64,000 nt of DNA from Siphonodentalium dalli (GCA_032622095.1 CP136066.1:152226224-152290223), one strand, 5' to 3'; shown: positions 46,740-57,770, numbered from the stretch's first letter. Translations and numbers: made by a program. The notes: a model not told the origin generated them from the sequence alone.

Positions 46740-48660
46740 AGATTGTTATTCATTAACTCAAATATTAATTATTCTAATTAAATTTGTGGGTATTTATTGA
46801 TACCAGAATGAGTCATTGAATGAATGCATAGTATTCTGACTAAATTTTGAATATATCAACAAACTTGGATTGGGACATTAAAGGGATGCACAATATCCGT
46901 GCTAACCAAATATAAACAGTGTTGTGGATAATTAAAGGTATATAAGGTATTCACCGACTAATTAGTCCGGATATTTCGGTGGTATTGGTGTTACTGTCTT
47001 CCAGATCTCAGTTTTGGGTTTACTCAATTCTGTAATAAACATTTATGCATCAAAATCTTAGCATGGGGCATTTGAGTCATTGAAGGGTTTTGGAATGTTT
47101 CGACAAGATTAGTCTGGCAAATTACGACCTTATTTCTATGCGGAGTTTCCGAATTCAGTTAACAACGATAACATGATTGGATCAGACTTAATATTTATTA
47201 TTGGAATTTAAATTTATGGTTACTGATTGATACATAATAATGTTATGAATGCAATAATGCATCACAGCCACAGAATGAGTCATTGAATGAATGCATAGTG
47301 TCTTGCATCTGACTAAATTTTGAATATATCAACAATCTTGAATTGGGTCATTAAAGGGATGCACAATATCCGTGATAACCAAATATAAACAGTGTTGTGG
47401 GTAATTAAAGGTATATAAGGTATTCACCAACTAATTAGTCTGGACATTTCAGCGGTATTGGTGTTACTATCTTCCAGATCTCAGTTTTGGGTTTACTCAG
47501 ATCTGTAATAAACATTAATGCGTCATAATCATAGCATGGATCATTGGAGGAATGTACTGTGTCAATCATCTTGACAATATTTTGAATATATTAACAAACA
47601 TGTATAAAGATAGTAAATGGGTGCACAGTATCAATGTATACACTGGCATTTTATAAATGCATCACAATGTTGTGGGTTATTAAACGGCATATATTATCTG
47701 AATTTTGAATATATCATAATCATGTATTGAGTCAATTGTACACTGTGATTTTATAAATGCATCACAAAAATTATCTTGGGTTATTTAACGGCATATATTA
47801 TCAGAATTTTGAAAATATCAGTCGTGTATTGAGTCATTTATGGGATATGGAATATTTCGACAAGAATTAGTTTGGCAAATTTCGACCTTATTTATATGTG
47901 GGGTTTCAGAGTTCAGTTAACAATGGCAACATGTTTGAGTCAGACTTAATATTTATTAACTCATTATTGGAATTTAAATTTGTGGTTACTGATTAATACA
48001 TCATAAACACAGAAAGTGCCATTGAATGAATGCATAGTGTCTTGCTTCTGACTAAATTTTGAATATATCTCCGAACTTGGATTGCGTCATCATTAAGGGG
48101 ATAAACAATATCAGTGCTGACCAAATATTTAAAAAAAGTGGGTAATTAAAGGTATATAAGGTATTCACCGACTAATTAGTCTGGCAATTTCAGCGGTATC
48201 GGTGTTACTGTCTTACATACCACTGTTTTGGGTTTAGTAGGTTTAGTAGGTTGTGGGTTATTTAACGGCATATATTATCTGAATTTTGAATATATCATAG
48301 TTGTGCGTTGAGTCATTAAAGGGATTTGGAATATTTCGACGATATTAGACTGACAAATTTCGATCTTCTTTCTATGCGGGATTCATAAATTCAGTTAACA
48401 ACGTCGACATGTTTGAGTCAGACTTAATATTTATTAACCCAAATATCCATTACTGGAATTTAAATTTGTGGTTACTGATTGCTACATAAATCAGTTATGG
48501 ATGCATCACAACCACAAAATCAGCCGATTGAATGAATGTATAGTGTCATGCATCTTGACTATAATTTTGAATATATCTACAAACTAGAGTTGGTCATTTA
48601 AGGGATGCAAAATATTAATGCTTATCAATATGCAGAAATGTTGTGGGTATTTAACACGAT
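46740..48660. repeat. degenerate ~470-500-bp tandem repeats
   Basis: The phrase cattgaatgaatgcatagt recurs near 46817, 47281, 48018 and, altered, 48527. Each is followed by actaaattttgaatatatc, gggatgcacaatatc, aattaaaggtatataaggta, ttcaccgactaattagtc and attggtgttactgtcttcc. A partial unit lies in 47540-47830. No ORF. As it lies at the far (5') end of the minus-strand LINE insertion, it could be LINE 5' sequence or an independent satellite; I cannot decide. Confidence 0.65.
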
Positions 48661-48719
48661 GATTGCCAGCTCCCATTGAATTACATGCGCGCACGCGCGG
48701 GGGAGAGAGGAGGAAACAA
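48661..48719. other. GC-rich right end of the 14.5-kb insertion
   Basis: 59 bases much richer in G+C than the repeats before it (gcgcgcacgcgcgggggagag), ending directly at the right AATATGGGT. On the minus strand this would be the first sequence of the inserted unit. It is compatible with a retrotransposon 5' end but not proven. Confidence 0.35.
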
Positions 48720-49067
48720 AATATGGGTGTCCTCGAGATGTTCCCCGTCTTAGTGGCCATCAGCATCTGGGTGCGTCGCCTCCGGAATCATCGCCTACAT
48801 TTACACTGTGATAACATTACCGTGGTCCGCGCCATCAACGGCCAAACTTCCAAATGCAAGCCGCTCATGGCCCTGTTGCGCCAGCTGGTTCTGCTGCTCC
48901 TGTCTCACAACATCTCCTTGCGTGCTTCCTGGATCGCGTCTCGTGATAATGCTCTCGCTGACAGCCTATCTCGTTTCCAGATGAAACGTTTCCGTCGACT
49001 GGCGCCGTCCGCCGCCCGAACGCCAACACCATTTCCCAGGTGCCTGTGGACCGGCGTCGACATGTAA
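48720..49067 (+). pseudogene. C-terminal part of the Ngaro RNase H
   Basis: Resumes in the same codon phase after the right target duplication. It shows the RNase H continuation LEMFPVLVAISIWV (catalytic glutamate), LHCDNITVVRAIN (catalytic aspartate) and WIASRDNALADSLSRF (C-terminal aspartate motif). This segment itself is uninterrupted to its stop. Together with 33611-34201 it forms one RNase H domain cut by the insertion. Confidence 0.85.
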
Positions 49068-49905
49068 CGCTGCTCTTGACTTCCTCCCGGGCACCAAAAA
49101 CTCACCGCACGTATCGCACCGCCATACGGGCTTATCTCAGTTTCGCACACCAGCATCGCTTGGCCGTTTCCTGGCCGCTCCCGGAACACGCTATCGTCGG
49201 GTTTATCGCGGGGCTTCATCGCTCCCAGCATTCTGCTTAAACCATTTCCACCTACCTGGCTGCCATCGGTCGGCAGCATCGACTCCGGGGTATGCGCGAT
49301 CCCATCACGACTTACCTCATTCGCCAACTATTGACCGGGGTCCGTCGCTTGACGCCTTCATCCTCTCGTCCTGCTCCAGTGACAATACCTTTGCTGCGAA
49401 CCTTGCTCCGCGTGCTTCCTCGCATCTGCTCGTCGCCCCATGAGGTCGCTTTGTTTACGTCTGCCTTTACAATGGCCTTTTTTGGATTGTTCCGCGTGGG
49501 GGAACTGGCCGCTGTGTTCAAGGCCGACTTTGGACATGCTATATTTCTTCGCGATGTCTCGTTGAGCAGCTCCGCCATTGACGTTTGGCTCCGGCATTCT
49601 AAAACGAACCAATGTGGTCATCCCACTCATACTCGCATTCCGTGCCTGCCGACTGATCCAGATATATGCCCGCTGCGAGCAGCCATCGTATTTCTTGCCT
49701 TTCGCGGCTCCCGGTCGGGATTGTTCCTTTCTCACCAGACTCGGACCCCGCTCACGGTCGCCCAGTTTCGGGCCGTGCTCAGTCATTTCGTTCGGGTGGT
49801 GCTACCTATCTGGTGGATCTGGGCACCCCTTACCATGCCATCCAACACCGGGGTCGTTGGCGGTCTGATGTTTGTCGTCGATACATCCGCTCAACATCTG
49901 CTTAG
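49040..49905 (+). pseudogene. Ngaro tyrosine recombinase, disrupted
   Basis: The N-terminal SAM-like part (KTHRTYRTAIRAYLSFAHQH) starts in a frame overlapping the RNase H end. A TAA at 49238-49240 breaks it, and it continues in the same frame (49292 onward) through box I, GLFRVGELAAV, with the catalytic arginine, and LRHSKTNQCG with the lysine. After a frameshift near 49765 the C-terminal box appears in another frame: SFRSGGATYLVDLG, then GRWRSDVCRRYIRS with the tyrosine. At the HxxR position the visible residue is Q rather than H. The enzyme would integrate a circular DNA; this copy is dead. Confidence 0.85.
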
Positions 49906-50511
49906 TCTCGTTTCAGTAGCCATTATCTGGGTATTGGGTTCGTCCCACGTCTACTGGGCTCACCAGCGTGCTGTGCGGCGTCCTGTTGGTCAACATCTCC
50001 AGCTGACCAGCCGCGGCGCTTCTGTTCGATGGATCGGCACACGTGGGATGCACTGGGGCGATTTCCACGCCACGTTCGACAGGGAACTCGCCGCTTGCTC
50101 GCAGTCCTACCCACATCATCGTACAGCTTGGCTCAAACGACATCACAGCCGGTGGCTACCGTGACTTACGTGCAAATGTAAAGCGGGAGCTTTCTTATGT
50201 GCAAGAAACATTGCCTTCCTGCACCCTTATTTGGTCGCACATATTCCCGCGCCGCTATTGGCACAACGCCCATCGCCAGAGTATTGGTGCTCGCCAGCGC
50301 CGGGACTTCCAACCAACGCATGTTGGGTTTTGTATTACATCACGGGGGTCGTGGCATCAATCACCCAAACATTTGCGCTTCTGATAAGGGCATGTATCGT
50401 TCAGATGGGATCCATCTCTCCCCCGTCGACAACGATATCTATCTGAATAGTCTCCAGGGCGCCCTGGAGACCTTCCTGGCATCTGACACTCTGGTTTTCC
50501 CGGTGGTTTAA
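49906..50511 (+). pseudogene. SGNH/GDSL-hydrolase-like domain of the Ngaro element
   Basis: Downstream of the recombinase, three successive frames carry SGNH-family blocks: WVLGSSHVYWAHQ (block I position, serine), VQLGSNDITAGG (block III, G-x-N-D) and RSDGIHLSPVDNDIYLNSLQ (block V, D-x-x-H). The order and spacing fit an SGNH hydrolase of about 190 residues. Two frameshifts (near 50100 and 50340) disrupt it. Such accessory hydrolase ORFs are, to my recollection, known from some Ngaro elements. The substrate and role in the life cycle are unknown. Confidence 0.75.
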
Positions 50512-50741
50512 CTGTTTCGTGGATGTAATTGGGCATGGAGCTCCTGGTTTGGGGGAGTGCTGCGCACTCTGTGGCGGTCCTGCAGATATGGTAGTGGTAG
50601 TGTCGCCATAGCGTTATAACCTGTCTGGTAACTTTGAGGGGTGGCTTATCAATAGTAGCTTAGTATGTTTATGACTGCGCAGTCATCTTATGCTTATTCG
50701 AGAGTGCTCTCGAACTGTAGCCTGAGTGTGATATTCCAGGC

Positions 50742-51186
50742 CGGTGCTTAGCCATATGGAGTTGGGCTGTCCAGTGGTCTCTCCTGCCATTCCTGCGTCG
50801 AACTCGTTGGGCTTCTCCCTGTTGGCCGTGTGTGCTTATTGCTTAGAGCGCATCATAGCACTTCTTGGGCGCCGCTCCGAATCGTACCTTAGCTCGTCGG
50901 GCCATGCTCATGCCTGCGCTGTACAGCAGTATTTCTTCAGCGTTATCTGCTTCGGCTTCTCGTCAGAGCTAAGGCTCTGCTTAATTGGTTTCCATGCGTA
51001 TGGGCTATCTGCAGGACAAGCTTATAATGTTACATTAAAGCTGAGATCATACTGCACTCATGTGTTGTCGATTAAATATCCCATGTGATAAGAGTGTTTT
51101 CTCCGTAGTGCATAAACAATAAATGCAGTAGTGGCAGGGCTGTCACTGGTGGGGGTAGTGTCTCTTGGATCTGAGTGATCACATAA
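50742..51186 (+). repeat. split direct repeat B1
   Basis: Starts cggtgcttagccata and ends gatctgagtgatcacataa. Matches B2 (51609-52059) apart from scattered substitutions and a 6-bp length difference. It overlaps A2 by the shared ataa. The ORFs through it are repeat-derived. Confidence 0.88.
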
Positions 51187-51379
51187 TGCACCCAGGGCCG
51201 ATAAGGTTCGGGGTGATTTATGTGGTTCTTTGATCCTGTCATCCGGCAGACATTCCGGTTTTTCGGTACGATCCGTTCCGTATCGGCCGAACTTAAAGTC
51301 CGCATTTTACATCCGCCCGGAATGCTGCCTCTTTCCGTTAACTGGAAAAGCAAGTCACTCTTGAATTATACGTATCGCG
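51183..51379 (+). repeat. split direct repeat A2
   Basis: A near-identical copy of A1, abutting B1. The B1/A2 junction represents the joined ends of the element, as expected of a template for a circular intermediate. Confidence 0.9.
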
Positions 51380-51608
51380 CTCCCTCCCTCCCCCCTTGGA
51401 GCTCCATGCCCCGCTTTGTTCGGCGTCCCGAAGTGGTGCGCCATATTCATTATTATGTGATGCCTGTTTTGTTTTGGGCCTATGGTCCTGTTTGTTTGCA
51501 TCTCGTTGCTGCTGTTTGCTTTCCCTTTCAGGTGCTGTGTCATCAGTGCCATTGATCCAGCTTTGGTGCGTCCTGCAGGGGTAACTGTGGTGTTACCCGC
51601 CCATGCCA
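51380..51608 (+). other. unique spacer between A2 and B2
   Basis: 229 bases, present once, beginning ctccctccctccccccttgg. Not coding as far as seen. It is internal to the 3' end of the Ngaro-like element. Confidence 0.6.
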
Positions 51609-52059
51609 CGGTGCTTAGCCATAGGGAGTTGGGCTGTCCAGTGGTCTCTCCTGCCATTCCTGCGTCGAACTCGTTGGGCTTCTCCCTGTTGGCCGTATGT
51701 GCTTATTGCTTAGGGCGCACCATAGCACTTCTTGGGCGCCGGCTCCGAATCGTACCTTAGCTCGTTGGGCCATGCTCATGCCTGCGCTGTACAGCAGTAT
51801 TTCTTCAGCGTGCTCTGCTTCGGCTTCTCGTCAGAGCTAAGGCTCTGCTTAATTGGTTTCCATGTGTATGGGCTATCTGCAGGACAAGCTTATAATGTTA
51901 CATTAAAGCTGAGATCATACCCCACTCATGTGTTGTCGTTTAAATATCCCATGTGACAAGAGTGTTTTCTCCGTAGTGCATAAACAGTCAATGCAGTATA
52001 GTAGTGGCAGGGCTGTCACTGGTGGGGGTAGTGTCTCTTGGATCTGAGTGATCACATAA
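51609..52059 (+). repeat. split direct repeat B2 (3' end of the element)
   Basis: Second copy of B, ending gatctgagtgatcacataa, after which the sequence changes to unrelated gtgcaatgtggcattt, fixing the 3' boundary. Confidence 0.88.
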
Positions 52060-52186
52060 GTGCAATGTGGCATTTCATTTAAACTAGCTAACAGGAGAAC
52101 AGTATGTCTTTTATGGTATTCAAATGTTGAATTGCATTTTAGTTTGAAGTTTATTTTCCTATTAAGTGAGGGTTATAGAGCATAGT

Positions 52187-52415
52187 TTTTTTACCAGAAT
52201 CAATTGAGTCGAAGATGCGAATAATTCTTTACCAGAATTATGATCAGTCCAACTTAGAGCACAATTGACCTCACACAATGGGATTAGCTGGAAATCGCTG
52301 CTGAGCGTGTGTAGACCCCGACACACAACATATGCACTTGCTGACTTTGAATATTCCTTGGAAATTGGTGTGCTTTACCAAAAATCAGGAAACGATTGTG
52401 CTCTAATGAACAGTA
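52187..52415. repeat. fragment of the 6395-7136 inverted-repeat family
   Basis: Shares ttaccagaatcaattgagtc, gaataattctttaccagaat, cttagagcacaattg and tgtgctttaccaaaaatcagg with 6402-6504 and 6715-6750, in mixed orientation. Partial and decayed. Confidence 0.6.
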
Positions 52416-52904
52416 ATGTACAGATTGAGAATTATTTTCAAAATTTGTTATAAACAATTTAAAAGATGATCTGATTTAAGTGACCAAGCCAAGCAATGAA
52501 ACAAGCTAAACACTGTTACTAAATGGAGTGACCAGCTGTTTCCTTCATGCAGCAACCACATTTTGCGATCTTTATTTGGGTATTGCATCGGTGCATAGTA
52601 AAAACATGTAATCAGATGAGAGATGGACATATACACCAGTATATATTTCAGAAGTAATCAATTCTACCAAAAGGAATATGACAACTGATCTCACAACAAG
52701 ATTTAGGAAATGATGATATCATCACTAATCAATCAATAGTAGAATGAGCTTTTGTCAGTCTCACATTAATTTTGATTGGCTATAGTTGCACCACTTGCAG
52801 GTTGAAGATGAGGGTTTATAATTTCCCTAACATAATTCTTTATAATAGCTAATAGCCCTCATAACTTACCATTCTTAAGAAATTTTCATTTTCAATACCC
52901 CAGG
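52416..52904. other. no gene recognised
   Basis: AT-rich non-coding sequence. Confidence 0.4.
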
Positions 52905-53384
52905 TTAAAGGTACTCAACCCGATAAAACTCCTCTCAATTACTATTTCAATGGCTTCGGGGGTCAAAAATATTTGATTCGAGTCGAGGAAGTCACCCATC
53001 AAAGCTCAGATTTGTTAGATATCGATTTTAGAAATCTATTATTTTTCATTATCGGGAATACTATCTGGCCCAGAACTCAGTCAAAATTGCGTTAAAATTA
53101 CCACTTGATTTTAGAGTTATTCATCCTTGTCTGTTTGAATAGATTTGGAGTACACATCCAGAGCAGATTACGGCAGTTATTAGTACTCATCTCGAGAACA
53201 TAACAAATTTGAAAAATCAATATCTAATAACTCTGAGCTTTGTTTGGTGGGTTCCTCGACTCGAATCAAATATTTTTTACCCCCAAAGCCAAAGAAATAG
53301 TAATATAGGACCCTCTGATCGGATTGTTGTTGTTGTTGGAATCTGTTGAGATGGGGACCCTCTTTACGGGTTGAGTACCTTTAA
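52905..53384. mobile_element. T1 MITE, copy 4
   Basis: 480 bp with intact TTAA at both ends. Nearly identical to copy 1 (same orientation) and to copy 3 (opposite). The 3-bp length difference is one extra gtt in the ttgttgttgttgg run. Confidence 0.9.
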
Positions 53385-54089
53385 GTGGTCCTGTTAATTT
53401 TATATCATGCTGATGGGTCAGCTGGATTGCTATGATGTTTGTAGGTCAAACCGATTTTGTTAACAAAGAGTACCATCATTTTACCTAAATTTGGTGATTT
53501 TTTTTCCGTTGCTTGGCAAATCTGAGCAATTTGTGCAAAAGCCAGTGTTTGTATGAAACATTCAACAACATATATATTTCAAAATATTTAATAATGGGTA
53601 CACTGATGTTTGCTAAACAACCGGAATAGTCATCTCAATTATGGCCAGTTTGCAACAACCAGCAGCCATTATTAAAATATTTCACAATGCTACAAGTTTT
53701 TTAATGTTTTCTACATAGTGTGGCTTATCCTAGATTTGTTCAGTAGTTATCTGGACATCACATGTAGATATTATTTGACAGAAATTGTGAATTGTTGTAC
53801 TGCTCCCCGAACACGTTTGGTAAAACAAATACATATTTATGATAACGACAACACAAACTTTTCAAAATGATTCTATTGGGAACCAAATCATGATTCATAT
53901 GATGAAAACCGGACCCGTAGACGCCACAAGCGTGGTTAAGATGTCATAAGGCTTCCAAACCCCCGGTTACATCAACACATGTTATGTATTACATGTAATT
54001 TTATATTAATATATAGCGACTGTGTAGAACTAAAGTAATTGTTCTAAAAGACACATAATATAGACGAACATACACAGAACAAAATCATT
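53385..54089. other. no gene recognised
   Basis: AT-rich non-coding DNA before the satellite. Confidence 0.4.
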
Positions 54090-56400
54090 GTTGCTGCCAT
54101 ATATAGTGATTGTTAGGGTCCCTCTAAATCGACAAAAATATAGAAACAATGGATAATGTAATTTATATCTCATAAACTATTCTGACCAAGGTGGCAAGCG
54201 TTAGTACAAATATGTTTTATGTTTTGGGGTCCCTCTACACTATTAGAAGTGTTGAACACACCACGAACTGAAATATGATCTCAATATTAACTGAGGGTTT
54301 GTACAAAGGATAATTATATAAGGAAATACACAATGTTTATGGATGGGTTGGTTCACGAAATAGTGTGGCACTTCACAAAACGCGGCTGCATGGAAAATAG
54401 GAACGGCGAATTTTCTATTTTTCGAGAACAGTCTATCCGATTTAAAGTCTTGAACACAATACGAACTACGAAACTATATGCTCTCTATATTAACAGAGAG
54501 TGTGAATGGAAGGTAGTGCTATCAGAGAATACATAATTTGTATGGTGGCTTGGACTGTGTCGCTTTACACAAAGCGCCTGATAAATAAGAAAGTCGAATA
54601 TGTTATGATTTGAGGAACTCCTACACAATTGAAGTGTTAAAGTTGAACAAACCACGAACTGAAAGGGTTGCTCTAAATATTGACTGAGGATGTGGGCAAA
54701 GTTTCGTAAACACAATGTTATGGATGGGTTGGTTCCCGAAAGCCTTTGGCACTTTACAAATGGCGAATATTTTTTTTTTGTGGGACCCCTTTACAGGCCC
54801 ATTTAAACTCTTGAACACACCATGCACTGCATATATACATGCTCTTATTATTTACTGACAGTGTGAACAAAGCGTAGTTCCATCAGGGAATATACAATTA
54901 TTATAACATGGGTAGTTTGGTTCCCGAATTGCCAGGGTACTAGGCGGCTGCAAAATACGAAAGTTTAATTTTCTTTGAGCCCCTAACCCATTTAAAGTCT
55001 TAAAAACACCACGAATTGAACGGATATGATCTTAATATTAACTGAGGGTGTGGAAAAATGGTAGTTATATCAGGAAATATAGAACTTTATTGTATGGGCT
55101 GGTTTCCGAATGTCTGGGACACTTTACAAAAAGTGGCTAGCAAACGAGAAAGGCGAATTATCACTGTTTTTGGGCTTCTACCCATTTGAACTCTTGAACA
55201 CACTATGAACTGAAGTTATATGCTCTCAATATTAACTGAGTGTGTAAACGGTAGTGCTATCATGGATGATATATAATTCGTATGTGTAGTTTGGTTCTCG
55301 AAATCCTGGGGCACTTCACAAAAGGCGGCTGGCAAATACGAAATGTAATTTTCTTTGTTTTGAGGCAACTTTACCCCACTTGAAGTCTTGAACACACCAT
55401 GAACTGAAATGATATGCTCCCAATATTAATGAGGATATAGAGAAGTGGATGCTATATCAAGAAATTCACATCTTTTATGGATGGGTTGGTTCTTGAATGT
55501 CTGGGTCACTTTACAAAAAGCGGTTGGCAAATGAGAAAGGCGAATACTCACTGTTTTGGGGACCCCTTAACCCATTTAATATCTTGAGCACACCGTGAAC
55601 TGAAGTTATATGTAATTATCAATTGATATGGGTGGTTTGGTTCCCCCGAAATCATGGGCGACTTTTCTATGTTTTGAGGACCCCACTATCCCGCTTGAAG
55701 TCTTAAACAAATAATATACTCTCAATGTTAACTGAGGGTGTGGACAAATGGTAGTATTATCCGGAGAACGCATCTGTTATGGATGAGATGGTTCCCGAAA
55801 GCCTATGGCACTTTACAACAAGCGGCCGGCAAACGAAAAGGGCTAATCTTCACTGTCTTATATGGGACTCCAATCCCTATTTGACGCCTCGAATACACCG
55901 CTAGCTGAAGGCACATGTTATCAATATCACCAAGGATTGTGGCCGAATGGCTGTTCTGTCAGAAAAGATGCAATGCTCTCGCGAACCAACTGTTCGCGAG
56001 AGCACCGTGGCACCTTACATGCAAAAAGCAGATGGCAGACGATAAAGGCGAATTTTGAGGGACCACTACCCCATGTAAACCATTGAATCCATCACGAACT
56101 GAATGGGTGTGCTCTCAATGTCAAACGACGATATGGACAAATGGCTATTCTATCAGGAAATACACAATTGTTATAAATGGGTTGATATCCGACAGCTAGG
56201 GGCACTTCACACAAAGCGACTGGAAAATAAATAATTCGATTTTTCACTGTTTGTATTACATCCTACCTAATTTGAAGACAAGAACTTATCACGAACGGGA
56301 AACGATATCCACATTGACTGAGTGTACGGACAATGAGTAGTTGTAAAATGAAGTACACAATTCATATAGATGGAATGGGTTCAGAAGCAATAACATCAGA
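54090..56400. repeat. degenerate ~195-200-bp satellite, about 11 units
   Basis: The marker phrase gaacacaccacgaactgaa recurs near 54253, 54453, 54655, 54815, 55007, 55197, 55390, 55588, 55890, 56085 and 56280, mostly 190-202 bp apart. Between markers come atattaactgagggtgtg, aaatacacaat, atgggttggttcccgaa, cactttacaaa, ggctggcaaa and cccatttgaagtctt. Units are 70-85% alike by eye, two are shortened and none is coding. A small inverted repeat, gctctcgcgaaccaac...tgttcgcgagagc, lies at 55975-56003. Confidence 0.85.
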
Positions 56401-56884
56401 GTGTTTTCATTTGAAATGTGAATCTTCTGAAATATTAATATAGCCATAGAAGTTGTTATCTTGGAAGTTGATTATCATTCCTCTGATATAAATTTTGAAA
56501 AGAAAAATGTTTTTTCATCGTTATTATGACGTTTAGTAATTTAGTACGTAGTGGTCAGTAGCTCATTATGAACTATGTGTTGTATGCGCTTACAATTTGA
56601 AGTGAGCATTGTGGTAATCGGAGGTGACCGCTTTTCAACACGGAATTTGGTTTAGCAGCCGATATATACAATACGCCAAATAATTGAGACACACTGTGGC
56701 TAAACAAAAATCACTCAATATGTACATTGATAATTGACATTATATGGGCAACTGTGTCAATAGTGAGCTGTCACAGTAAATGCGTTTTTTTTCCAGGAGA
56801 TACACAGCATTGTGTATAATTAATGTTCATGTTAATCTATATCAGTGTCCGGCTTATATTGGCCTCCTTTCTTGTGAGCTTATT
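56401..56884. other. no gene recognised
   Basis: AT-rich, non-coding. Confidence 0.4.
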
Positions 56885-56890
56885 CGCATT

Positions 56891-57323
56891 TTAGCGTCCC
56901 ATCTCAGTCATCTGTGGCGATCGTTGGTTCTTGTGTAGTTCAATTATATTGTTCAGGTGTTCCTCCGTTCGGAAATGGATTATTTGTCCCGAGGAAGTTT
57001 TTACAAACAATTTCGCGTTCGACATCCACGATGATTGGATTCCTGGAGATTTGTATGCTTGACTTAGCAAGTATTGGTTGAATTGGGTGATGTCATCATA
57101 AATGAACCGACGGGATGTTTTCAACTGATTTTTATTTTGCTTTTTCCCTGACATTTAACTTAGCCCTCCTAGAAGTGAATTTCACAATTAATTCTCTCGG
57201 TAATGGTCGACTGGTGTTATAATTTTCTTGTCGTTTTTCGTCCTTTGGTTTATTTGGCTTCGAAGGGGCTCCTAGACGGTGCGCTATTGATATGTCTTCT
57301 ACTGTGAGATTTATTTTAAGCAC
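56891..57323 (-). pseudogene. LINE ORF1-like relic (RNA-binding protein)
   Basis: Two minus-strand frames overlap. 57323-57132 reads VEDISIAHRLGAPSKPNKPK, then ELIVKFTSRRAKLNV. 57154-56891 continues with FIYDDITQFNQYLLSQA and a W...KLFVKTSSGQIIHFRTEEHL tail. The order 'dIs-iaHRLG ... IVKF..r..k ... FI.dDiT..n..Ll..A ... W...gk..Vk' is that of the C-terminal half of ORF1 proteins of LINEs (nucleic-acid chaperones), joined across one frameshift. No RT follows on the 3' side, so it is an isolated fragment. Confidence 0.7.
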
Positions 57324-57770
57324 ACTGTTTAATTCTGTTATAACTTTCTACCGTAATTATGGGCAGTCGTATCTGAAGTCAACAAAAATTTGGAAAAAGC
57401 TATGTATAGTTTATATACCCTTATATATAACTTCAGATTTACCCCACCCCTATTTTCATAACCACCCATAACGACGGTTCAGGAGTCAAGAACTTTACGG
57501 GCAGTATATAACAAACCAACAGAGAATCGTAGCTACTGCCTGTTATTACTGTGGAAATATGCAGGTTGAGAAAATTAGGAGAGACTACTTCGAGTCTCGA
57601 TGTATAATGTGTATCCATTTGTGGTCAGGTAATAGCGGCCCGTGGCTGTATGTTTGCGTCATTTGGTATCTGTTTGACATATATCACAAGAAAAGAAGAT
57701 GCATGCATCATATCGCCCATGAATTATTTTCCAAAAAAATAGTCACATACATTGGGGAAATGTTGTAAAG
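57324..57770. other. no gene recognised
   Basis: A 69-codon ORF at 57559-57768 has no recognised motif. The rest is AT-rich. Confidence 0.35.

Larger units (their letters stand above)
31289..52059 (+). mobile_element. Ngaro-like tyrosine-recombinase retrotransposon with a 14.5-kb insert
   Basis: Split direct repeats define it: A1 (31289-31485), coding region, B1 (50742-51186), A2 (51183-51379), B2 (51609-52059). A1 and A2 are equal in length (197 bp) and nearly identical; B1 and B2 likewise. This A1-ORFs-B1-A2-B2 layout is characteristic of Ngaro/PAT-type YR retrotransposons and permits a circular intermediate. Coding order: gag-like, RT, RNase H, tyrosine recombinase, SGNH hydrolase. No target duplication is seen, as expected. 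Removing the insert and one duplication copy leaves about 6.2 kb, a usual Ngaro size. Frameshifts and stops in every ORF mark it as inactive. Confidence 0.88.

Noticed and set aside
46365-46740. Overlapping ORFs on both strands, rich in Tyr/Ile/His or Cys/Val
   Set aside because: Pure translation of the (ATAC)n/(AT)n microsatellite.
34202-48719. A single giant DNA transposon with 9-bp duplication
   Set aside because: The two ends (ttggtttaaac and complement ttgtttcctcc) do not form convincing TIRs and no transposase is seen. A LINE 3' end at the left edge explains it better.
50744-51088. 114-codon ORF after the SGNH module
   Set aside because: It lies wholly in the B1 repeat and reappears in B2 in pieces. 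This is a repeat shadow, not a further gene.
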